NCBI GenBank assembly: GCA_023091665.1
Contig: JALJCQ010000015.1
Location: 3,286,001 to 3,350,000 of the forward strand
From: Pythium myriotylum
Taxonomy: Eukaryota; Oomycota; Peronosporomycetes; Pythiales; Pythiaceae
Length of the DNA: 64,000 nucleotides
Direction: 5' to 3'
The position numbers and the translations under genes are program-made. Below the pieces are notes generated by a model. That model did not search any database, was not told the DNA's origin, and worked only from the letters and a program-made list of their open reading frames with translations. Numbering within the stretch: position 1 is the stretch's first letter; each line of letters begins with the position of its first letter. Below, piece by piece: positions 48,152-58,737 of the stretch.

Positions 48152-50194
48152 ATGGAGACGCGAAGCACGCTTCGGCGCGGCACGCTCGCGGTGGACGCGC
48201 GCAAATCGGTAGCGCAGATTGTGCCCATGGGGCCGGACGTTCTCCTTCGTCATCGCCATCGGAAACGGTACGCGCCCGTCGATTCCAAGTCACGAACAGA
48301 CGTAGCGAGCCAAGTTTCAGATCTCGTGCTGGCTCTGTACGAGTGGAAGGCTCAGCATCAATATCTCGGTCGGTACTCGGTCGATAAGCTCGTGCTGTTC
48401 GACCAATACTGCCAGCGAGCGTCTCGGTTTCGCGTTGCTGCCGTCGTTTGCCTCACACCGCTCCCTGTGATCGCCATTACGCTTGCATTTCAAGCGGTCC
48501 CACTCGTTGATCCTGGACTTGGTCCGGCTCGCAACTGGCGCCAGTTTGTGGGCTCCTCCGTGTCGCACTGCATCCTCTCACTCTGCTTGTTGGGTCCGTT
48601 CAAGCAGGCGTTACGTATCTCCGACTCGATCTATCCTCTCAAGCGTATCTTCTTCATCGCAGCCTTTGCTGCCATCGCAAACGAGCTCATCTGGATGATC
48701 CCAGCATTCTGTTGGCAGTATCCTGTGCCATTCCGCGAGCTCTTGGCGAGCCTCACGTGGTCTCCATTGTTAACAATCGGCCATGTCATGCTTGCTCGGC
48801 GTGTGGTCACGTCCAAGTGGGGGCGGATGAAAAAGTATCTCCCACTCCTGACAGCCAACTTCACGCTCTTCTTTGCGTTCCTTGGGCTCGCGCTCGTGTT
48901 TTCTCGGTTCCCGCCATCGGTGCAGCTCACGTGGATTCTTCTCTTCCCCTTATTCAAGTTCGCTATAAAGAAATGGCTATGGCAATTCTCGCGGCGGCTC
49001 GACGACATCTCCACCGACGTGACTATTTGCCTCGTTGAGATCTACGGAGGTCTCTACCAGAGCGTTTGTATGCAAATGCTCCAGTCGCTTCCTGCCGTGC
49101 TACTGCTTATGGTCATGGATCTGATTCACGCTGCTGTTGACATCTGGATGTATTCAAATCACGGCTTCATAGTCGATGGCACCAGCACGATCTCGACGGC
49201 TGTCAAGATTGTCGAAAGCTCACTCTTCCCTGCCGTCGGTGAGGCTCGTTGCCAAACTCAAATAGAGAGCCCAGAGAGTCAACCTCCTCGTCCTTTAGTT
49301 CGGCGGTTTACGTGGAGCGGCAAGAGCAGCAACAGCCGTCGAGGGTCTGGACGATCGCTCCAGACCGCAACCGTCGAGCCCTCCCGTTGCAGCTCCTTAT
49401 CACAGGCCAATACGCGTCGCCGAGGCTCTTTTTCGAGTGAATACGTCGCCCGATCACCCAACTCAGTGTTCACACCACCAGCCGATTACCAACGGAGATC
49501 ATCCTCGCGTCGCCAAATCCTCAATCTGAGTCGCCACTCAGTCATACAGTCTCGCGATCAGACATCGAGAACCTCCGTGGCGTCCACTTGCGGTGACGAG
49601 AGCAGTCGCTTCAGCAGCGTCCACGCGCTGGGCAAGCACAAGTCGAGCGTTCAGATCGACAGTGTCCTGATCTCGAGGAAAGACCAGGCCCGAATCCTCG
49701 AGCAAACCTTGCAGCTTCTCTTTTCTTGCGAGGTGCTCATTTTCATCGAGTACGTCGAAGTTATCATCCCGCTAGTTTACAGTACGTAGCGCCATCTCTC
49801 TTCCATTCGACTGACGTTGAACTGACCCTTAAGATCTGCACCAGCCGTTATCGCGACAGCATCGTGGTTCCTTCCGAATGCCAAGTACAACTTGATCCTC
49901 TGCACGATGTCTCGCACCCAAGTCGTTAGTGGACTAACGCACACACTGGGATATGCAGCGCTTGAGCTGCTATCATTCAGCTCCATGACGGTGCTCATGA
50001 AGCGCAAGTTTGGCGTGAGCACACTCTACCAACTCGCCTTTGTCCTCGAGTCGTACGCATTAACGGTCCAGGGGAAGCTCGTGGGCAGCTTCATTGTTAT
50101 CGCCAACCTCGCCACCGTGCATCAGGGCGTCGATATGCTTGCGCTGATCGGCCAGGGAGCAGGAAGTCATAGCTGCCGCGTTGGCTCAGTGTAG
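48152..50194 (+). CDS. Multi-pass membrane protein of the tandem family, copy 2
   Basis: Two exons, 48152-49781 and 49845-50194, phase 1, 659 residues. Shared motifs: YLGRYSVDKLVLFDQYCQ, LVDPGLGPARN after helix 1, YPVPFRELLASLTW, RRLDDISTDVTICLVEIYGG with LYQSV, KDQARILEQTLQLLFSCEVL then FIEYVEVIIPLVY, ALTVQGKLVGSFIVIANLAT and HQGVD. The Ser/Arg-rich cytosolic loop (about 355-500) is unique to each copy. After HQGVD the tail (MLALIGQGAGSHSCRVGSV) departs from the DFTF ending of its relatives. The intron falls just after the conserved EYVEV...VY segment, the same place as in the divergent member at 35896. Confidence 0.8.
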
Positions 50195-50537
50195 CCATAA
50201 CAAATGTAGCCATATTACATTTGACAATTGTACTCATATTATGGCTGAAAGAACGTGGGATGTGTCAGACGCGAGGCCCTCATAACGCTCCTTGTTGAAA
50301 GAATAGCATCCCGAGGCGAGTAGCCCTGTCCGGCTAGCCGTTTGTATCGGATATTTTTGAACGCGCGTGTTCTGTGCAAGCCACGATTCCGGAAATTATG
50401 TCGCTTTTGTGGCCCGATCTTATACCGAATAAGATTCCAGCACTCCAGGTAAATGGAATGTAAACAACGAGCTTTCATTTGCGGGTGGGTGCTCGGCGGA
50501 CCGGGTGCCCATCGTTTCGTTTGACAGCGAGTGCAAC

Positions 50538-53320
50538 ATGATCAAGCGCATTCGTAAACGTCTCAGCGCATTGATCGGTCATCGGGAGTTCCACTATCTC
50601 GGCCGCTATTCGGTCGAGCAATTCTGTCTCTTCGATAACTACCAGCGCACGACAAGCAGCTTCCGCGTCGTTGCGATTACTCTCTTGACTCCAATCCCAA
50701 CATTCCTCGCGCTCATGGCAATGGATATCGTTCCGATGAATAGCCCAGAAGCCGGAGCAGCCCAAAACGCTGTCGCGTTCACACGATCCACCATCTCTCA
50801 CGCCGTCATGACTTTCTTCGCCCTCTTACCATTCAAACAAGCTCTCAATCTATCCAACCGCGAATACTCGTTCACTAAGATCGCTGTGATTGCATGCTGT
50901 ACATCACTGACAGTGGAAGGGCTCTGTATCTCACTCGCATTTACATGGAGGTTTCCTGTTCCTCTCCGCGAGTTCATCGGGCTCCCGTTGTGGATGGCGA
51001 GTGTCTGCGGATATAACATTGTATTCGCCAAACGAGCAATCCGTCGATTGTGGAGACGAAACAAGCTGCAGCTGTATTTACCGATCGCTGGCGTGCAGGT
51101 GACTTTGTTCTATCTTCTTCTCGGTCTTTCAGTCGGTTTTCTGTACTTGCCACCAATACTTCAGGCAATCGCTGTCCTCTCATTCCCCGTTTTGAAGATT
51201 ACACTCAAGAGAACGCTGTGGAAATACGCCCACCGGCTCGATAACATTGCAACTGACGTGACCATTTGCATGGTCGAGGTCTCGGGGGCGTTATACCAGA
51301 CCGTCTGCATGCAATTCGTGACGTCACCGGTGCTGAGCGTGTTAGTCATGGTCACGGATATGCTTCAGGCAATTCACGAATTCGAATTCAATTGAGGTCT
51401 ATTGGTTTACTGATCTAGAAACCTATAGCCGGCGCTAGGCCACATTTACTGAGGATGACCCTCTCTCCAGTGCGCGATGTCCCCAGGAAGGAGATCCGCG
51501 ATGAGTTGGTGCTGCACATGATCAGTCGGGTGGTGCACCTGACTGCTGGCCTTACTGTCCATGGCTAGATTTGCTGCCGCGTCTGCCATCCGGTTAGCTG
51601 CCCGTGGGTGGTGATCCCAGGCTTTGACGCCGAGTGTGTCGGCGATTCGGCGCGCTTTCGCGTACTTTCCCTGGAGGATGCGGTTGAGGGGGATGTGTAT
51701 GTCCTCATCTGTCTGATAATAAGCATGCTGTCCCCGACGACGGAGAGTGGCGTCCAGTGGTGCTCTGCCGCTGCTGAGAGGCCGGCGAGGAGACCTTCGT
51801 ACTCGGCTTGATTGTTCGTGGTGGAGGGATCACCAAAAGCTCTGGCTGCAGAGAAGATGACTTCAGCGCCCGTCCCGTCAGAGGCGATTCGGACAACCAC
51901 CGCCCCCGCTCCTCCTGGCCCCGGATTGCCACGGGAACCTCCGTCGAAAAAGAGGAGATACTGCTCTCCCTGGCGAGTACTGCAGGAGAGGGGCTGGTCT
52001 TGCCCGGGTGCGCCGTCGCGGATCAGCTGGATGGCAGTTGCGGTATGCGGAGTTGCTGCGCTCGCTGCTGTGCGCGTCCACCTCAAGTCTCGTAATGAGG
52101 ACCGCAGAGCATTGTGAAGAATCGCGCTTGCTTGATCTGGCGTCCAAATTTCCTCCACCCGATCCGGCGCTGTGTCAGGCAATTCACGAGGTTCGAACGC
52201 ACACCAAGCTTGACTACATTGGGGACGGCCGCAATACACTTCAGACCGTTCAAAAGATCGTGGAGACCTCGATGACCAATCTCTCGACACGAAAACGCCG
52301 GTCAAGTCGGTCGATCGGTCGGGCAATTTCGGGCTCGCGGGAGTCGAGAAATAGTTTCGCAAACTGCGAAATGAACGTGTCAACTGAGAGTAACCCCAAT
52401 CGCTTTGCTTCGGTGAGCAAGCACCAGCGGCAAGGACGGTCGGTTGTGATCCCTCGATCCGCGATTCGGCAGACAGGGATGGTCAAGCGACAAAAGTCGC
52501 GACGTCACCTCTTGGACCTGGACAGAGCAACCCAGACGAATACCCATGACCGCGACGAACCAAGTGTAAGATACTCGAGCGAGTACGAGCCATCACTTCA
52601 TCGACTCACGAAAAAGTTGCGCACACATAGCCTGGCCCAGCGTTCAGACGTCGCAAGTCGACTTTCAATAGTGGAGAAGTGTCTTTCAATGCTTTTGGGG
52701 ACTAGTTTCTCTCGAAGAAGGTGGAAAGTCTACGTTGCAGACGATCACAACGCTACTGCAAATGAACCCGTGAAGCAGAAGATGGGCAATCCTTCAGCAG
52801 AGAAGCTTCCGACTCCCCCAGAAAGCTTTCGGGATAAAACTGACTCGATCCAACACGAAGCGCGGAAACGCAAAGCCAGCCTAGTGCAGATCGATGGCAT
52901 CCTTATTGCCCATCGCCACCACGCACGTATCTTGGAGCAGACGTTGCAGCTACTCTTTGCCTGCGAGGTGCTGCTGTTTGCCGAGTACATGGAAGTCGTG
53001 ATTATGCGCTGACACTCGGTGGCGAATGGCTCACGCCCAACGCCAAGTATAACATCGTGGTGAGTCCGATGTCTGGCGCTGCTGTGGCCTCCCAGATCGC
53101 GAATGCACTGCTGTACGCGCTACTCGAACTGGCGTCGATGCTTGCGATGTACTGGGTCATGAAGCGGAAGTACGGAGTCTCGGCCTTCTACCAGCTAGCG
53201 TTCGTGCTTGAGCGATACTGGATGACGCTACAGGGCAAACTTGTCGGCGCGTTCATCATCGTCATGAATGCCCTGACGATCCATCAAGGAGCCGCGTTCT
53301 TCTCAGAAAGAAAGATCTGA
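50538..53320 (+). pseudogene. Multi-pass membrane protein copy 3, broken by a LINE and a microdeletion
   Basis: N-terminal half at 50538-51379 (YLGRYSVEQFCLFDNYQRTT, FPVPLREFIGLPLW, LDNIATDVTICMVEVSGALY), interrupted after LQAIHE by a 795-bp LINE fragment, then resumed at 52190 (VRTHTKLDYIGDGRNTLQTV). The loop and HHARILEQTLQLLFACEVLL continue to 52990, where about 10 bases are missing after EYMEVVI and the frame is lost. The rest is readable from 53003 (LGGEWLTPNAKYNIV) to KLVGAFIIVMNALTIHQGAA. Two independent lesions mean it is no longer a gene for the full protein. The upstream frame starts without ATG before 50538. Confidence 0.88.
51365..52189 (-). mobile_element. 5'-truncated LINE (non-LTR retrotransposon) with RNase H, flanked by a 15-bp target-site duplication
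   Basis: TCAGGCAATTCACGA occurs at 51365-51379 and again at 52175-52189, on either side of 795 bp of foreign DNA; joining the flanks restores the membrane-protein frame. The insert, read on -, encodes an RNase HI domain: FFDGGSRGNPGPGGAGAVVV, TNNQAEYEGLLAGLSAAAEH and LSVVGDSMLIIRQ carry the first three catalytic acids. After a frame shift near 51710 comes HHPRAANRMADAAANLAMD with the last Asp, and a stop at 51446. Reverse transcriptase is missing, as expected for 5' truncation. The 3' end (towards 51380) is TTGAATTCGAAT rather than poly-A. Confidence 0.9.
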
Positions 53321-53694
53321 TCGATTTGGTGGTTGTGTTGGCGTGCCTGCCTGGATTTTGGCCTCACAAGCGTCGTTTTCAAAATCACGGCTACATGTAT
53401 AGATAAGAACATAGAGGCGTCCGATCCGTTTGCTGTGAGCCGACAGTACAAAATGCATAAGGTATGCGGTAATTTGTCGATAGTCGAATCTGGTGCGATC
53501 CAATAAACCCCGAAGTCCAAAGCCACTGAGAATTCTCTTCCAATTATAGACGTGCCTGAAGATTATTTCTCGAGTGCTGCTATGAAGCAGTCACTGATGA
53601 GAGCGCGCTCACTAAATCGCCCACTTGATTTCGACCAAGTTGTTCGAGTGCTTCAACAAATTTACGATGAACAGTCAGCGGTCTCAGTATTTCA

Positions 53695-53850
53695 CTGATC
53701 GATTGCCAGTGGTTCTCCAAGCGAAAAATCATAAATACGACCTCTCGATCTTTCACCAACCGAAGCTCGCACTGATACGAATTGGCGCTGCAGGGCAAGC
53801 TGGCCGGTGCGTTGCTCGTTGTGATGAACATTGAGATCGTCGATTCTTGC
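53695..53850 (+). pseudogene. Relic of another tandem-family copy (C-terminal)
   Basis: The stretch KNHKYDLSIFHQPKLALI followed, one frame over, by LQGKLAGALLVVMNIEI aligns with the last helices of the family (KYGVSAFYQLAFVLERYW and LQGKLVGAFIIVMNAL). A frame shift separates the two halves and no upstream part is recognisable. It marks a lost fourth + copy. Confidence 0.65.
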
Positions 53851-54767
53851 CGCTGGTGAGCAGCTCAAGCTCCCTGTCACAAATACTCCATCATATGATA
53901 TAAGTACATTTTATCAATAATGGAATTCATTGACGACAATGCGACGACCGATGGAAGATTCGAAATTTTGTCGGGAACCAACGAAAGGACCCTCCAAAGA
54001 TCTGACTCCCATACAAACTTCGAGTAACGTCAACTTTCACATGCGCCAACGAACCAACGGACAAACACGGAACATTTCGATCGTTGGTGCCTGTGTTGCG
54101 TAGTTACTCGGGCTGGTGGTGGACCGTTTGATTTGAGTTGATTTGTACCCTGGGCCGTGACGCCCCATTCACCTGGCACGGGCCGTGGTTACGTTGTAAT
54201 GGGTTACGGAACAATTTGTCCGCACAAAAGGTTTGCTGACCGGACAAATCGTTCTCCCAACTGTGCGGCCCCCAAAAAAACTGCTGGGTGGCGTCCGCAG
54301 AGCCTTTGCGTCTGCGAGGGCTTTCCCTTGTGGAGCTTCTGCAAGCGCCCGCGCCCCGTCTATGTCGATGACCGCTCCCGACAGCAACGGTCCATCCGTG
54401 CACGCATTCCCACACAATTCGACGACACATGCCCCGACTATGCACGCAATGGGTGCTGGCGTCTGCCGACTGATACGACCAGAAACGGTCCATTTCGGCA
54501 TTTCCCACCAATCCGCAGCGCGCAAAGCCCTCTATTCAGCGACTAGGGTTACGTTTCCGCCCCGCATCCCAGCCACCAGCTGGTCGCTGGGTAGTAGTAA
54601 TATCCAGTGGCAGTCGCTCTCGCTCTGGATGTGTTGGGGTCCCCGGACGCCGTCCAGTGCTGTCCAGAGCATGTCACTATCGCCGGGCTCACTCGTGCAT
54701 TCGCACTCTTCGCCCCAGAGCGAAGCCCTCTCTTCCTGTCTCTCTCTCTCTCTCTCTCTCTCTCGCC
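53851..54767. other. Intergenic, about 900 bp upstream of the glucanase
   Basis: No gene supported. It ends with a pure TC microsatellite at 54739-54764, four bases before the glucanase ATG, probably 5' UTR or core-promoter pyrimidine tract. Confidence 0.5.
54739..54764. repeat. (TC)13 microsatellite next to a start codon
   Basis: 26 bases of uninterrupted TC ending 3 bases before the ATG at 54768. Confidence 0.9.
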
Positions 54768-56183
54768 ATGCTCAAGCGCCTCGTGACGGCCGCCGCGTGC
54801 CTCGCGGCCGTGGCCTCGGGCGAGCACGTGCAGCTCAAGCTGCGTCGCGGCGAGATCGCGTCGCGCGCCGCCAACCTGGGCGGCTGGCTGCTCTCCGAGT
54901 ACTGGATGTGCTGGACCTCTCCGCTCTACAAGAACGTCGAGCCGAGCATCGGCATCACGGGCGAGTACGGCGTCATGAAGGCGCTCGGCAAGGAGCAAGG
55001 CACCAAGCAGTTTGAAGAGCACTGGCAAACCTGGATCACCGAGGAAGACATCGCCGAGATCGCCAAGACCGGACTCAACACGGTCCGCGTCACCACGGGC
55101 TACTGGATCATCAACGACGAAGACGACACGGACAAGTCCGAGGTCGCCAACACGTACCCTCGTGGAGGGCTCAAGTACCTCGACAAGCTCATCAACGAGT
55201 GGGCTGTCAAGTACAACGTGGCCGTGATGGTCTCGCTCCACGCCCACAAAGGCTCCCAGAACGGCATGGACCACTCGGCGCCCGTGGTCATGTGGAAAAC
55301 GGGCTGGAGCGACAAGCCCGAGAACGCCGAGAGCTCGCTCAACTACGCCAAGTTCATCGCCCACCGGTACAAGGACAGCGTCGCGTTCCTCGGGCTCAAC
55401 CTCATGAATGAACCGACCAACCCGACCGACTACGGTGTGCTCTTCAAGTACTACAAGGACGCCTACAAGGCCATCCGCGACGACGGCAACGACTGCATCA
55501 TCGTCACGTCCCCGTGGCTCCAGGAACAAGGCCCGCCGACCATGATGGACTTTATGCCGTGCCCCGACTACTACAACGTCTGGCACGAGTTCCACGTCTA
55601 CTACAAGTGGGGATGGGAGAAGGCGTCGCTCGACTCGGTCTTCAAGGAGGCCGGTAACTACGCCGCGACCCACTTCAAGTCGTGGACGGGCAACCCGGTC
55701 TTCCTCGGCGAGTGGAGTCTCGCCACGGCCGACGAGGACGCTCGCACGGAGGCGGAGCTCACCAAGTTTGCCGAGATTCAGATGGAGCAGGCCGAGCAGT
55801 CTCCGGTCGGCTGGGCGTTCTGGGCCTGGCGCCACGGCGACGAGACCAAGACCACGTCGGGCTGGTCCATGCGCCAGCTCATCAAGAAGGGCATCATCAA
55901 GATCCCACAGGAGGAACGCAAGGGCCCAGGACGCAACCCCAAGTGCCCGACGATCAAGGACCACGTCTACAAGAACGTCTCGCTCTCGTCTGGTAGCGGC
56001 AGTGGCAGCGTCGGCGGCAAGACCGTGCAGCTCTTCACGCCCGACAAGGTCAAGGCCGCTGATACGTCCAACATCACGGCGCCGTCGATGGTCTCGCCGC
56101 AGGCCACGCCGGCCTCGTCGGCCAGCGCCCTGGGCGCGTCTCTCGTGGTCGCGGCCTCGAGCCTGCTCGCACTCATGCTGTAG
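54768..56183 (+). CDS. GPI-anchored GH5-type exo-1,3-beta-glucanase
   Basis: Hydrolyses beta-1,3-glucan from non-reducing ends, either remodelling the oomycete wall or digesting host callose. 471 residues: signal peptide MLKRLVTAAACLAAVASGEH; RAANLGGWLLSEYWMCW, the typical GH5 exoglucanase opening; catalytic acid/base Glu in LGLNLMNEP (about residue 214) and nucleophile Glu in FLGEWSLA (about 313); substrate-site Trp/His residues in NVWHEFHVYYKW. A Ser/Gly/Thr-rich stalk and a C-terminal hydrophobic tail (ALGASLVVAASSLLALML) after small residues predict a GPI anchor at the plasma membrane or wall. Single exon; GC-rich third positions unlike the flanking membrane genes. Confidence 0.93.
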   Translation: MLKRLVTAAACLAAVASGEHVQLKLRRGEIASRAANLGGWLLSEYWMCWTSPLYKNVEPSIGITGEYGVMKALGKEQGTKQFEEHWQTWITEEDIAEIAKTGLNTVRVTTGYWIINDEDDTDKSEVANTYPRGGLKYLDKLINEWAVKYNVAVMVSLHAHKGSQNGMDHSAPVVMWKTGWSDKPENAESSLNYAKFIAHRYKDSVAFLGLNLMNEPTNPTDYGVLFKYYKDAYKAIRDDGNDCIIVTSPWLQEQGPPTMMDFMPCPDYYNVWHEFHVYYKWGWEKASLDSVFKEAGNYAATHFKSWTGNPVFLGEWSLATADEDARTEAELTKFAEIQMEQAEQSPVGWAFWAWRHGDETKTTSGWSMRQLIKKGIIKIPQEERKGPGRNPKCPTIKDHVYKNVSLSSGSGSGSVGGKTVQLFTPDKVKAADTSNITAPSMVSPQATPASSASALGASLVVAASSLLALML

Positions 56184-56320
56184 ATCGACTGAGAGTCTGT
56201 AGATATGCTGCAAGCAGAAGCAGTTGTGGTAGGATCTGTAGGTACGGTCTCCTGTTGAAAAGAACTAAGCAAATGCACTGATACGATTCGCGCGTTAGTG
56301 GGTTCTCAAGCTCTTCCATG
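56184..56320. terminator. Convergent 3' region between the glucanase and tandem copy 4
   Basis: The two stops are about 140 bp apart; both transcripts must terminate here. No hairpin or clear poly-A signal was recognised. Confidence 0.4.
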
Positions 56321-58534
56321 CTAGTAGTCGTCGTGGTACTCGAACTTGAACGTGAAGTCGGTGCCTTGGTGGACGGTCACGGCGTTGAGCACGACGAGGA
56401 ACGAGCCCACGAGCTTACCTTGCAGTGTCATCCAGTATCTTTCGAGCACAAAGGCCAACTGATACATGGCCGAGACGCCATACTTGGAGCGCAGAACCCA
56501 GTACATGGCCAGCATCGATACGAGCTCGACGAGTGCGTACACGGCCGAGGTCCAGAGCTGTTGCGTGACGACTGCGACGCTCATGCTACGCACGAGAAGG
56601 TTGTACTGGCGATTCGGCAGTCCCCACTCGCTGCCAATCGCGAGCGTGTACACCACGGGGATCGCGACCTCCATGTACTCGGCAAAGAGCAGCACTTCGC
56701 TCGAGAATAAAAGCTGCAGCGTCTGCTCGAGGATGCGAGCTTGGTCTCGACGATGGATCGTGACGCCGTCGATGACAATGTGGTGCGTACGACGCTTCTT
56801 GATCGAGCTGCGACGACGGACGAGTCGAATGGGCTTTCCTTCGAGCCGTCGAAATGGGGACTTGGACGCGGGTCCTGTGACGGTCTCACTTGGGACCACA
56901 AAGTAGGAGCTCGCTCGACTTGGCTCGAGTTCCTGCGCTGGTTTCGCCTCCTCGGAGGGTGTTGGGAGAGTTGAGAGGTCTGCGTACAACAAACTCACAT
57001 CCATGACAATGGCCGATCGCTTGGTCGGGCCAGACCGGAAGAACGGCAGTAAGCCCGAGCTCGCCTGGGCTGGTGGAAGTGCTGATGACTTGACCTGAGG
57101 CAGCGATGGGGGCAACGCCGACTCGGGCTTTGCTTCAATCTGAGCGTTGAAAGCGCGCAGTTCATCTGGCGACAGAAGACCACCAGACGCGATCCGTTCA
57201 AGCGAGCCCTTCCTTCCTAGCGGTGGCGGAGACGAGCCGATCGACGGTCGCCGGCCCTGCGAGTCGCTGCCGTGCAGCTCATCCAGATCCAGTAGCCGAC
57301 GCTTCTTCTTGCCGCTGCCCTGGCGCTCGTGGAGGAGCTTTGGCTGCATGATGACCGAGTTTCCTTGCAAGTACACCTGGCGTTTGCGTTGCCTCGGCTG
57401 TGCTTCGTCTCCGACCATCGAAACGAGCGATTCGAGTGAGCTCTGTCGGGAGTATCTGCGACTGAAAGGCGCAGCCACAAAAGGACCTTCGCTCTGGTGA
57501 CTTGACTCGACTCGTGACGACTCAATGGCCTCAGCCAGCGAAGCCATCGCCGTCGAGTGGGTCGTCGTTGACGAGCGGTCCTCCAGCTCCTGCGCGATCG
57601 AGCTCTCGACGATTTTGAGCGCTGTCACCAGCGTCTTGCGGCCGTCGCCCAGGTAGTCCACTTTAACGTACGTGTGCACTTCATGGATGGCCTGAAACAG
57701 GTCCATGACGAGGATGCCAAGCCCGAGCCACGGCGTTGAGACCGACTCAATACACACTGTCTGGTAGAGTGAGCCCGAGACTTCGAGCATGCAGATAGTC
57801 ACATCGGTCGAGACATCGTCGAGTCGGCGTGCGTACTTCCACACGAGCTCCTTTAAAACGACTTTAACCAGCGGGAACGTGAGCACCATGATCACCTGTG
57901 GGCCGATCGAGAGGTACGAAAACCCAACCGAGAGGCTCAAAAATAAATAAAAGAGCGAGATCTGCACGCCGACGATGGGAAGATACTGCTGCAGCTTGCC
58001 GCGGCGCCACATCCAGCGGATCACGTCTCGGGCAAAGATATAGTTGTATAAGCAGACACAGGTCATCCACACGGGCAGGCCGAGCATCTCGCGGAACGGC
58101 ACGGGGAATCTCCACACGAACGCCAACGGGATGCACACGGCTTCGACAGTCAGCGAGACGCAACACGCAATGAGCGCGATCGTGTGGAATGCGTACCCCC
58201 GATCCGGCAACTTGATGGCTTGCTTGAGAGGGAGTAGTGTAAAGAACGTCATCATGGCGTGTGAAACAGTCGACCGCACGAACGCGACGGCATTGTGGCT
58301 TGGGCCAGAGCTCGGACGGTTTAGCGGCACGGCGTCCACGGCCACAAGCGCGAAGACAGTTGGTAAAGGTGTGAGAAGGATCACAGCCGCGACTCGATAG
58401 CCACTCGTAGTGCGCTGGTAGTGGTCAAAGAGGTGAAGCTTCTCGATCGTGTACCGTCCGAGGTTGTGGTTGTCGCCCAACGTCGGCGCGAATCGCGAGA
58501 ACTGCGAACGCCCCCACTGCGCCAAAACCTGCAT
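56321..58534 (-). CDS. Multi-pass membrane protein of the tandem family, copy 4
   Basis: 737 residues from MQVLAQWGRSQFSRFAPTLG; the frame is open further upstream to 59212, but that part is antisense-like and overlaps the previous gene, so I rejected it. Motifs: NLGRYTIEKLHLFDHYQRTT, AVPLNRPSSGPSHNAVAFVR, FPVPFREMLGLPVW, RRLDDVSTDVTICMLEVSGS with LYQT, RRDQARILEQTLQLLFSSEV, LLFAEYMEVAIPVVY, ERYWMTLQGKLVGSFLVVLN and HQGTDFTFKFEY. The cytosolic loop is long (about 300 residues), very Ser/Pro/Arg-rich, with basic clusters, and contains RTHHIVIDGVTIHRRD before ARILEQ. No intron. Confidence 0.85.
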   Translation of the reverse strand: MQVLAQWGRSQFSRFAPTLGDNHNLGRYTIEKLHLFDHYQRTTSGYRVAAVILLTPLPTVFALVAVDAVPLNRPSSGPSHNAVAFVRSTVSHAMMTFFTLLPLKQAIKLPDRGYAFHTIALIACCVSLTVEAVCIPLAFVWRFPVPFREMLGLPVWMTCVCLYNYIFARDVIRWMWRRGKLQQYLPIVGVQISLFYLFLSLSVGFSYLSIGPQVIMVLTFPLVKVVLKELVWKYARRLDDVSTDVTICMLEVSGSLYQTVCIESVSTPWLGLGILVMDLFQAIHEVHTYVKVDYLGDGRKTLVTALKIVESSIAQELEDRSSTTTHSTAMASLAEAIESSRVESSHQSEGPFVAAPFSRRYSRQSSLESLVSMVGDEAQPRQRKRQVYLQGNSVIMQPKLLHERQGSGKKKRRLLDLDELHGSDSQGRRPSIGSSPPPLGRKGSLERIASGGLLSPDELRAFNAQIEAKPESALPPSLPQVKSSALPPAQASSGLLPFFRSGPTKRSAIVMDVSLLYADLSTLPTPSEEAKPAQELEPSRASSYFVVPSETVTGPASKSPFRRLEGKPIRLVRRRSSIKKRRTHHIVIDGVTIHRRDQARILEQTLQLLFSSEVLLFAEYMEVAIPVVYTLAIGSEWGLPNRQYNLLVRSMSVAVVTQQLWTSAVYALVELVSMLAMYWVLRSKYGVSAMYQLAFVLERYWMTLQGKLVGSFLVVLNAVTVHQGTDFTFKFEYHDDY

Positions 58535-58737
58535 GGGTCTGTCTGCTCTACCGAAACTCGGTTGACAGTAAGAAATCCACGCCCGGCGAAATGGATATTG
58601 TCCGACTGCTCGCCTGCTCGCCCGATCGGTCCTTCGAGGTTCGACCAAATTGAGCTCTTGGAAGCCGCGGAAACGACTTTCCTCGAAGCTATTCTTGCTG
58701 GTCCACTGCCAGTCTATAAACGTCTCCGCTAAGTAAG

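Noticed and set aside
54549..56213. Long - strand open frame opposite the glucanase
   Set aside because: Antisense shadow; composition is Asp/Val/Arg repeats and the + strand carries a complete GH5 enzyme.
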